This document shows, in pieces, positions 36,411 through 46,300 of a stretch of 64,000 nucleotides of DNA. Position 1 is the stretch's first letter; every line of letters starts with the position of its first letter. Under the pieces are notes generated by a model. It had not been told where the DNA came from. It worked only from the letters and a program-made list of their open reading frames with translations, and did no database searches. The position numbers were made by a program, and so were the translations under genes. Source of the DNA: Takakia lepidozioides. Lineage: Eukaryota; Streptophyta; Takakiopsida; Takakiales; Takakiaceae. The DNA lies in NCBI GenBank assembly GCA_030704615.1, contig CM060731.1, forward strand, positions 63,404,756 through 63,468,755, written 5' to 3'.

Positions 36411-36508
36411 CCCTGAGATGCATATTGAATTCTGTAAGTTAGCTCGTTGGGTAGATCTGTGGTGGTTTGGAGTGACTTTGACAAGTTACTGCCGATGTGT
36501 GGCAGCAG

Positions 36509-36913
36509 GAAAGTATCCAAAAACAGATAACAGAGATGAGGAGAAGCTTTGGAATGAACACTTCTCCGACCCCAGTCAATGGTGGGACAATGGAGACAAA
36601 AAGGTGAATGCCTGTTGGACTACAGAGAGAAGCAGATGCAATTCAGAATTAGAACTACTGTAATAAGTAGGGTTGGGGTGTTTGCTGGAAGAACTTTACG
36701 CCGTCAGTGTCAACTGCTAGCAGCAAGGCTGAGGTTGTATTCATGATTTTTACACAGGCAGGGATAGCTGAAGGACCAGGGATAGAGGTCCAGATTCATC
36801 CAAGAGGGCCGGATTTCAAACACAAGATTACTTCTGATTCCCTGTGGATCAATAGCTACAAGAATCACCAGTCAGCTCTCCAGTGTGAAGTTTTGGTGAT
36901 CAAATTCTGCTAA
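36509..36913 (+). pseudogene. OSB-like PDF-motif gene fragment (right arm)
   Basis: Exon 36509-36603 (after GGCAGCAG, before GTGAATG) encodes KLWNEHFSDPSQWWDNGDKK. Exon 36758-36913 (after TTTACACAG) gives about 17 extra residues, then GPDFKHKITSDSLWI and a stop at the end. Phases match. The exon junction is at the same place in the PDF motif as in the two PPR genes at 1714-9883, which supports common ancestry. The expected R of WWDNR is G here. No OB-fold or transit exon was found upstream, so a fragment is more likely than a working gene. Confidence 0.65.
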
Positions 36914-37139
36914 TACTCTGAGACTGGCAATATATTCCCCAAAAATGCTGATGTGCAGTTTTACCTGACAATGGCCTACATTTTGTTGATGAGGTACATC
37001 CCAAGTTTATCACTTGATAAGGTAAGCCAGAAATCTAAAGAGAATATCGCAGATTCTAGAAAAGACTGCTGCCCAGCTCGTTTTACACATTGTGCAATAC
37101 ACATTAGATCCTCCTTTCTTTCTGCCTCACATAGTTTTG

Positions 37140-37352
37140 CAGCACTCTTTACATCAGCAAGTGACAGCCATTATTCAAAAGGCTTTGACCAGATTAGCAA
37201 TAGCAGGCGATCACTTCAAATTATTCGATAGCAAAAGGACCTGGCGCTGTGTAAACATTATGATCACAAGCAGTTATCCTAGCTCAAAACTTAACATGAA
37301 TGTGAATCTTCAAGGAGAGTTGAAACCAACTTGAACCAAAGTAAACAAACCG
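37140..37352 (+). other. 213-bp segment present only in the right arm
   Basis: It starts directly after a good 3' splice site (tagttttgcag) and encodes about 60 residues (HSLHQQVTAIIQKALTRLA and on to a stop after GELKPT). The preceding frame in both arms, AYILLMRYIPSLSLDK, ends in AAG|GTAAGCC, so the two could be spliced exons. The family is unrecognised. The left arm lacks the segment entirely. Confidence 0.45.
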
Positions 37353-39590
37353 AAGATGGTCCATCTGACAGAGACTTGAGAGGAGGATTCCCCTGTGTCC
37401 TGCAGATTTTGCATCACTGCTTGATCCCAACCACAACTGTATTTCTCGTAATTCCATAATAAGACTCAGGGCACACTTCTATGTGGACCCATTCCTGTTG
37501 AAATGAAAAGGGTTTGACTTTTGCATGTTTGCCCCACCACTTCCATGTACACCCTTTCTTGCTTGTGCAAATAGGCCTTTAACTTGGACAGCTGGCAACC
37601 ATGTTACTGTGAAAGGTATATAAACAACGAACGTTTAACACTCTTTAACTTTCGCTTCTTCACAAATTTACTGTCTTCACATAGTTACAGATCCCATTTT
37701 ACTGCCAACCTGGCTAGTGAAGTTTCCTTTGGAAGCACCTCCAAAGGTGAGCAGATTACTTGGCAAGTGAAATAGCACAACAGGGTCAAATGAGAGTTTG
37801 TCATTTGGGTGACTGGACTATCACAAAATCTAGAATACAGCCCCTTTGATAGAGATGGTGTGCTCTATCAGCATCTTTTTGGCATTTTAGTGGGACAGTT
37901 CCTCCGTCCACAAACAAGAGAGAAGAGAGATTTGCACATACAGGTTTCCTACAAATCTAGTTCTTGCCCGCACGGCATGATCTATTCAAATCATGTCTCT
38001 AGTTCGTCCCCCTAAGAAGATTCATTCCATATTTCTAGTAACATCTTAGTTTGTAGATGCCTCCATGCAAATGAAGGCAGGATGTAAATATGAACTGCCA
38101 ACAATAAAGTATGTGAAGCTGGACAGCGGGAAATAGAAGCTGTCTCAAGGGTTACAGAGCAGTTACTAAGAATCATTCCAGGTAGCACCAAAAGGCCTGG
38201 CCACCAATCAGGAGAACATGGATATGAAGGAATGAAAATTCAGTTGTCACAAGCTAAAGAGCATGTGGCCAAAAATTCGGACAAAAATAAATCGGATCGT
38301 TTCGTGGTCATCTCAACCTCCGTCGAAACACCATCAATTCAGTTCGTTTCTGTTTGATGTGCACCTGTCTCAATTCCTACTCAATTGTCTAAGCCTCACG
38401 CATCGATCGATTGAAATTTCGGTTTGCACTCTGCCAGACTTTTGACAGTCCATTACCCCGTGCTTCCAGAGTATCTGAGCAACTTTCTTCTGTATGCAAG
38501 ATCGCCAAACGCAGGTCAACGTAAATGGATAGACATCGGGCTAAGTCAGTGACCCAGCAGGCGGAAGAGATCAAAGCCTCTCCAAATATGGCACAAACAG
38601 ATCAGGTTCCAGCGAGACAGCCAGATGCTGGTCCAATTAAGGTGTATGGAAGAAGGTACAGTTAGGTTCCTAAATGCTAATTCACAGAGTCAAGAGTGTG
38701 CAACCATTGTGAGGAACTTTGAATTAACACCTGAGACTCGAATGCTTCCCGGCATGACGGGAAAGAGTTTATCGCACATGTAGCATGAAACGTCCTATGT
38801 GCCTGGTTCTACGAGCTTTGAGAGCTTAGAATCCGTACTTAGAACGTTCTGAAAAAATGAAAAAATTGGCGTGGGTGGGTCCAAAGGACCCTTATTGTTT
38901 TTTGTTTTTTTTGTTTGTGAAGCCCTTACGGGGTCACGGGAGGTGGCGAATTCAAGTCCCCCACCCCGTAGAACGCAGCCAAGAGCTCACCAGGTAGCTC
39001 AGCATGTCCTGTCCTCTAGCACACGTGAGCTTTGGTGATGCTCCTGCTTTGTTCTTGGATTTGCTCGACTTGCTCTTGACCATCTCAGATTCTGTGCGCA
39101 GCTGATCTTCCCTGGCAGCCTTGTGAGACGCGAGAGAACGGTTCATTGCACGAAAACTTGTGGGAGATAATTGACAAGATGAGTCCAGGCTCAGGCAATT
39201 TATAGTTAGAGTATTCATCCGCTCAATCCATCCATTCAAGTGAATGATAAACAAAAGGAAACTGTAAACTGTAGGCGGAGAGCTGGTTAATGATGCAACT
39301 GGAATATTCTTTCGAACAGAGTTGCACTGGTCCTGGGGATTATTAGAGACCTACATCAGACCTCAACACAATCATAAGCTTGGATGTGATGTTGTTACAC
39401 GGTGAGTCTGGCAGTGAGGTAGCGATGGGATTTTTTTTTTTTTGTACGTGAGTTCCACTGAAATGGAGAGGATGAAGATAGAGTTTAGGCACGCAATTGA
39501 TACGTAGGAGTCACGGCTGATTATGAGAGAAGTCAGTCACACCGGAGTAGGGAATCTCACTGAGAGAGTCTGATTTTGGTGGAATCTGCA

Positions 39591-40316
39591 GGATCCAACG
39601 TATCTATTTGACCCAAGCAATGAGACAGCGGGTAGCTTTGTGCCCGCTCAAATTTTGTGCTCAAATTTTGTACGATGCAATTCATGGGCGACATCACAAT
39701 GCTTCAGGCGCAATTGTGTTACTCTGTATCATCTGGGGATCTTTCCTCTTTGGTGGCCTTTCCATCACCCCAGTGCGGCTCGTGTTCTAAGTGTCTTCTG
39801 ACTATGAAAACCAGTAGTTCGTTCGACTTTGCTCAATTTATCATGGCAGGTATATATATGCACTGTCACGTGATGGAGGAGTCCCGTTCTCAAGGCTCTG
39901 GCGCAAAGTTCACCCACGTTTTAAAGTCCCAGCCAATGCAGTCTGGTTTTGTGTGTCCTTCGCCATTCTTATGGGTTTTCCTATACTCAAGATCAAAGTC
40001 ACTGCTATAACCTCAATTTGCACTATTGGGTGGGTGGGCGGCTATGCTGTTCCAATTTTCTGTCGGATGGTGATGCGCTCAGAGGATTTCAAACCAGGTC
40101 CCTTCTACCTCGGCAAAGCCCGTCGCGGGATTTTCCATCCTTTGTTTGGATTTGCTACACATGCATTGTCTTCCTTCTTCCCACCCAATACCCTATATAT
40201 CAAACTTTCCACCTTCAATTATGCACCCCGGCTCTTGGGTTTGTTTTGACAATCATAATATTGGGTTGGTGGATATTTGATGCCCGACGGTGGTTTAAAG
40301 GTCCTGTCCGGGAGAT
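39591..40316 (+). pseudogene. Amino-acid permease (BAT1/GABA permease type) relic
   Basis: After a CTGCAG acceptor the frame reads DPTYLFDPSN; then, across frameshifts, HNASGAIVLLCIIWGSFLFG, WRKVHPRF, GYAVPIFCRMVM, FKPGPFYLGKARR, LWICYTC-like and TFNYAP, with the C-terminal FDARRWFKGPVREI. These are the later membrane segments of plant bidirectional amino-acid transporters (APC superfamily). A duplicated gctcaaattttgt near 39650 and several other shifts break it. N-terminal exons are missing. It lies just outside the right arm of the inverted repeat. Confidence 0.8.
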
Positions 40317-41141
40317 TTTTGATTGCAGATCCTTCCATTTGGTCCTCTATAGTCAAGATGGGATTATAGAGATTGTGGGAGTAGCTTGCCGTCCTTGCCC
40401 CCTTTCTAAAACTTCGACATTGCCTCACCCACGTCAGTATTCATGATATTCAGACATTGTTTTTGGTGCCCTATTAAAACCTCTTAATTGAAAAGAGATA
40501 GATACAAATCTCACTCCAAACAAAACGCAACTTACCAGGCATTAGTGCTCCCCGGTAGTGTCACATAGTTAAATGTGGCTTCGAATACATATTGAATCGC
40601 AATACATATTGAACCTTTTTAAATTCACAAAAGTTACATTATATAGAACTTTTAAATACCGGGCCATGTAATTCGCAGGTGGTATAGGACATTTAGTAAG
40701 AGTGAACCCCCCCCCACCCCCCGAGACTGGGGTATCGAGTTATTATTCTTGGCACTGTTCATGCACAAGAAGCCCGGAATAGGTTGATTTGAGTGAGCAG
40801 CACACAGTTAGTTGTATTTGCTTCAGGTGGACACCAAAAAATTAAGTCAGATTCAAAAAGTGAGGAAGTCAAAGAAGGGTAAGAACAAGCAACCAGCTCA
40901 AATATGAGTACAATTGAGCATAGACCCCAAAGACGGATATGTATTAGAAGGGGTTTCTCAGTATCTCAGTATGTGAGGGATGTAGTTCTCATTGACCACA
41001 TGGCTGAGGGCATTCTGGGTTCAATTCAATCCTTCAACCTTCCATCAATGCTTGGGTCCAGAGCAGTAGGCTCTGTGAATTCAACTGACGTTAAACACAC
41101 TGTAACCTTAATTTATAATCTTCAAAAGAGATCCCATCTTT
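40317..41141. other. No recognised gene; C-rich stretch
   Basis: No coding sequence recognised. A run of C-rich sequence lies at about 40708-40724. Confidence 0.5.
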
Positions 41142-43327
41142 AAAGCCAACCTGGCTAGCGAAATTTCCTTTGGAAGCACCTCCAAAGGTGAACAGATACT
41201 TGGCAAGTGAAATAGTACCGGTCAAATGAGAGTTTGTCATTTGGGGGACTGGACTACATATCACAATTTCTACGAAAATACAGCCCCTTTGATATAAGAG
41301 ATCATGGTGTGCTCTATCAGCATCTTTTGGCATTTTAGCAGTGGGACACTTCCTCCGTCCACAAACAAAAGAGAAGAGAGATTTGCACATACAGGTCTTT
41401 AAACCAAACCAATGCATGCCCTTCTCTTGTCTTAATTTATTGAGCCATGGCATTGACGTAGTTTCGATGCACAAGAGGACTGGGTCCTTCGTGCAGGGGT
41501 TCTGCACCTGACAGACTAAGGATGTGTCCGACATGTCTCTAGTTATTCAGGTTCAGTCACTGTGACTGCAAAGACACTGTGGACTAATTCAGAGTCTCTA
41601 CAGCTGACTTTCCCGCAAATCTAGTTCTTGCCCGCACCGCACATGTGATCTATCAAATTAATCATGTCTTAGTTCGTCCCTACTTAGAAGATTCATTCCA
41701 TTTCTAGTAACATCTTAGTTTGTACATGCCTCCATGGAAATGAAGGCCGGATATAAATATGTTGCCAACAATAAAGTGTGTGAAGCTAATAAGACCCAAG
41801 ACCAATGCAACTCTGTTGGGAAGAAAGAATATTCCAGTTGCATCATTAACCAGCTGTCCGCCTTACAGTTTCCTTTTGTTTATCATTCACTTCAATGGAT
41901 GGATTGAGCGGATCGAACTATAAATGGCCTGAGCCTGGACTCATCTTTGTTAATTATCTCTCACAAAAAGCTCGTAGAAGCAGGCACACAGGAGGAGGGG
42001 AGGTTTCATGTTACATGTGCGAGGAACTCTTTCTCGTCATGCGGGAAGCATTCTGAGTCTCAGGTGCTTCAAAGTTCCTCACAATCATGGTTGCACACTC
42101 TTGAGTCTGTGAATTAGCATTTAGGAACCAAACTGTACCTTCTTCCATTAATTGGACCAGCAGATGGCTGTCTCGCTGGAACCTGATCTGTTTGTGCCAT
42201 ATTTGGAGAGGCTTTGATCTCTTCCGCCTGCTGTTCACTGACTTAGCCCCATGTCTATGCATTTACGTTGACCTACGTTTGGCGATTTTGCATACAGAAG
42301 TTGCTCAGATACTCTGGAAGCACCAGGTAATGGACTGTCAAAAAGTCTGGCAGAGAGAGGCCAGAGATTGTGAAAGTGCAAACCGAAATTTCAATCGATA
42401 GATGCGTGAGGCTTAAACAATTGAGTAGGTATTGAGACAGGTGCATGTCAAATAGAAACTAAGAGGTTGAGGCAATGGTGGGAGAATCAAGGCGAGAAGG
42501 AGACAAGAAGATGCAGATTTATTTTTGTGTGGAGTGAACCCTATTACCAATGAACCCAGATGAGGTGGACATCACATCCAGACATGACCGCAACATACTC
42601 ATTCGGAGAGAGCTTATGGAATTACATGTCAAGAGAACTTGGATGCTACCCAATCTCACGACAAAGCTCCACTTCTATCGAGAGACATTCCTGGTGCTCC
42701 GCGATGATAGAATCTTGAGACCAAATTACCTTTCAGCACCCTTATCTCCTTCCCTCTTGAGGGCATTGGGGCGGTTCAGGGTGGGTTCCCACAACCTACG
42801 GATAGAGACTGGCAGATGGGAAAACCTGCAACGGGAGGACCGCCTATGTCCAGCTTGCATAGGGCGCAGCAAGGAAATTGAAACTGAAGAACACTTCTTC
42901 TTCTACTGCCCTCTATACTACGAGATCCGTGGGAGATTTCACTGTTTATTCAGTGGAACCCAAACTCTCACTGATGTCTTTCACTATGAGGATCAAAAAT
43001 GCGTGGCAGCCTACTTACACGAGGCCTTCACCCTTAGACAATCGCTAGAACATTAATTGTGGTTTTTGGATTTGTTCCTCTCTCATGTTTTCTTCCATTT
43101 TGTCCCATAAGCTCTACGAGCTTTCCGCGGACGTTATAAAGCACCATTTCATTTCATTTCATTCTGTCCGAATTTTTTGGCCACATGCTCTTTAGCTTGT
43201 GACAACTGAATTTTCATTCCTTCATGTCCATGTTCTCCTGATTGGTGGCAAGGCCTTTTGTGCTACCTGGAATGATTTCTTAGTAACTGCTCTGTAACCC
43301 CTGAGACAGCTTCTATTTTCAGCTGTC
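41142..43327. repeat. Third, rearranged copy of the inverted-repeat sequence
   Basis: 41142-41395 and about 41613-41786 match the right arm (about 37700-38115) in direct orientation. 41787-42526 and 43167-43327 match the left arm (about 14802-15860 and 15865-16020) in the opposite sense. So the two parts are joined in inverted order. The copy is more diverged than the two arms are from each other. It is interrupted by about 217 bases at 41396-41612 and by a LINE at 42527-43166. Confidence 0.75.
42527..43166 (+). mobile_element. 5'-truncated LINE, second family, (ATTTC)n tail
   Basis: A 168-codon frame from 42550 reads SLLRALGRFRVGSHNLRIET, then REDRLCPACIG and ETEEHFFFYCPLY. This is the C-terminal Cys/His region that follows reverse transcriptase in plant LINEs. 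After the stop come about 100 non-coding bases and a tail of four atttc units. The flanking DNA (ttatttttg / tgtccgaattttt) is contiguous in the inverted-repeat arms, which fixes the insertion point. Confidence 0.75.
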
Positions 43328-43352
43328 ACACTCACTCACGTTCCTGACAGTA

Positions 43353-46300
43353 TGTTAGAAACGCTAGTTTTGTGGTACATAGATTTGTTTTAAGACGAGC
43401 CCTCTGGCTGCGGCTGTCGAGGGGGCTGGTTAGCCATGAGACGCCCTGGCGTGTCACACGTGCCGGCAGAGACCAATTTCTTCTAGAATCCCCTCAGCAA
43501 GCATGGCAACCAGGAATGATCCTAGAGACCTGGTCACCGTTGAGAAGTTCAACGGAGAAAATTTCCAGCTGTGGAAATTTCATATGAGTGTCATGCTTCG
43601 TGCCAAAAGGCTTCTAGAAATTATTACTGGAGAGGCCACAAAGGAGAATGCTGAAGATGAAGATGAATGGACTGACAAAGATAATGTTTGTCAATCTATT
43701 ATTGTTCTGCTGTTCATACTAAGTTTATGCGTCATTTGATGACGACTTGCAAGACCGCTCACCAGATGTGGCGACGTCTCTGCACTGTATACGAGCAAAA
43801 CGCTGCTGAGAACCTGCAAGTGCTTCAGCATAAGTTCTATGAATACCCCATGAAAGCTGATGACAACGTTGCTGATCACATCAGCACCATTGAAGTTATG
43901 GCAAACCAATTGACTGATCTTGGAGAGCCCATTTCTGAAAAGGCCGTCATCACCAAGATTATGGGAACTCTGCCATCGAGTTTCAGGCATTTGGCATCTG
44001 CATGGGATAGTGTCCCCGTCGGTCGATCAGCAGACCATTGAAAGTCTCACTCTTCGGTTGCTTAAGGAGGAGAGTCGAAACAACGCTCACGCTATTCTAG
44101 ATGAAAGCATTGACAAGGCTTTCTTTTCAAATCGACCAGGGACAAGTGTGCAGAGACAAACTGTTGAAGAGAGGAAGGAGCGTGCGGAGCGCATTGCTGA
44201 ACTTAAAAAAAAAGGCCAGGTGCAACTATTGCCGTACGAAGGGGCATTGGGCGAAGGAGTGCCCGAAAAGGAAGGAAGATGAGAAGAAAAAGAGCGAGGC
44301 AAATGTCATCGTTGCAGAAGATCCTGATAGCAGTGCCTTCGTCACAACTACTTACATGCCCAACTCTGATGTCACCTGGTACGCAGATGGCGGCGCTACT
44401 GAGCATATGACAGATAAGTTAGCGTGGTTCAGCAAATTGGAGGAAGTGCCCCCCTGAAAATGGCCTGTTATGATCGCTGATGATCGAAGGCTTTGGGTCT
44501 GTGGTGTAGGCGATATCAACATCCAATGCCTAGTTGATGGCAATTGGGAGAAGAGGACCATGTCACAAGTTCTTTACGTGCCACAGCTCAAAAAAAATTT
44601 GTTTTCAGTCGGTCGAGCAGCTGACAAAGGATTTGTGACAACCTACAAATGGGAGGCATGTTTTCTAACAAGCCATGATGGGCAAGGGAAAGTTGTGCTC
44701 ACTGGAGTTCGATCAGACAAGTTGTATGAACTCCAGCTCAAAGTAGTGAAACCTACAGCCGAAGCAAATGTTGCTGCAACAAGTCCCGATTCGAATGCCA
44801 GTGAGAGAACACAAACTGCCAAAAGCTTAACCATTTGGCATGAGCGTTTTGGGCATGTGAATGCAAACATGATCTTGCAGATGGCGAAACCAACGTGGTC
44901 ATTGGGTTGCAACTTGCGAGGACCAAAAGTGCAGACTCGCCAAGTTTTTGTGAAGGATGTGCTCTTGGAAAAAACCAAAGGCAACCATTCCCTGTTCGCT
45001 CACCTGTTCTCCGAGCACAGAAGGCAGACGACTTTTTTCACACTGTGCAGGTCCATGAGTGTCAACTCATTTGGAGGGGCCCGGTATTTTGTCCGTTTTA
45101 AGGACGATTTTTTTGGGTACCGATTTGTTTATTGCATCCGCAACAAATCCGAAATGTTTGATGTCTTCAAGCGACTTGAAACAACAGTTATGAGAGAGAC
45201 AGGAAATCGAATTACCAAGCTCCGCAGTGATCGAGGTGGGGAATATTTGAGCAATCCATTCTCCAAATATTTGAACGATGTTGGAATTTGCCATGAGACA
45301 ACAGCCCCATACTCCCCGGAGCAAAATGGAAGAGCTGAGCGGGAAAATAGAACTCTGGTTGAGTCCATGCGAAGCATGTTTCATGCCAAAAGACTAAGCT
45401 TGCAGTATTGGGGGAAGGCAGCCCAGACCGCCGCAGCTTATGTGCTCAATCGCTCAGGATCAAGAGTGCACAACGGCGTTACTCCATATGAATTATGGAC
45501 CGGTCAAAAACCAACAGTTGATCACCTGCGCGTTTTTGGAAGTACCGCATATATGCATATCCCCAAAGAACAGAGAAAGAAGCTTGATTCTAAGAGCCTG
45601 AAGACAATTTTTGTTGGATACTGCTTGCACTCAAAGGCCTATCGTCTCTGGGACGTTAAGAGACGGCGAATCGTGATCAGCCGTGACATCCTTTTTGATG
45701 AACTTTCATCACCCCAGGAGTCAACGAACAAAGCTGAATTGTGGGGCGCCCCATTATTTGACGTTGTACCCCAGCCTACATTTATCGACCTGCACACCGG
45801 TAATGTAGCGCACGAGCCTAGTCCACTTGCTCAGGTTGCTGCTATAACTGAACAACAAGAGGATCTACTTGCTCAAGATACTGCACATGTTTTTGCTACA
45901 GGCGAGCAAGATCCTCCTAATCAACAAGCTGATGTTGACCATTCTATTGAGCATCCAACTAAGCAACACACTGCAAGGCCACAGAGGCTTCGAGGACCAC
46001 CTCAGAAACTCCAAGACTTCTATGTGAGCTCTTTTGCAGGTATTGTAGAGAGCGATGACATACCAGAGGAACCTCACACCTTTACAGAAGCTATGAACGG
46101 CTCTCTCTCACACGAGTGGAAAAAGGCAATGAGCGAAGAGTTTCACTCCCTGATCACAAATGAGACGTGGGTTTTGACAGACTTACCACCTGGTCGCAAA
46201 GCTATTCCCTGTAAGTGGGTATATAGAATCAAGACAACCTATACGGGAGAAATTGCTAAGTACAAGGCTAGGGTTGTGGCTAAGGGATACAGTCAACAGT

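Larger units (their letters stand above)
36111..39533. repeat. Right arm of large inverted repeat
   Basis: Reverse complement of 14605-17818. It has 213 extra bases at about 37140-37352. The inner edge lies 255 bp after the RRP43 stop; the outer edge is about 57 bp before the amino-acid permease relic. Differences from the left arm over most of the length are scattered single bases. Between the arms lie five complete genes. Confidence 0.9.

Noticed and set aside
14605-39533. A giant transposon with 3.2-kb terminal inverted repeats
   Set aside because: No transposase, no terminal motif or target duplication at the outer edges, and the outer 300 bases diverge; segmental inverted duplication fits better.
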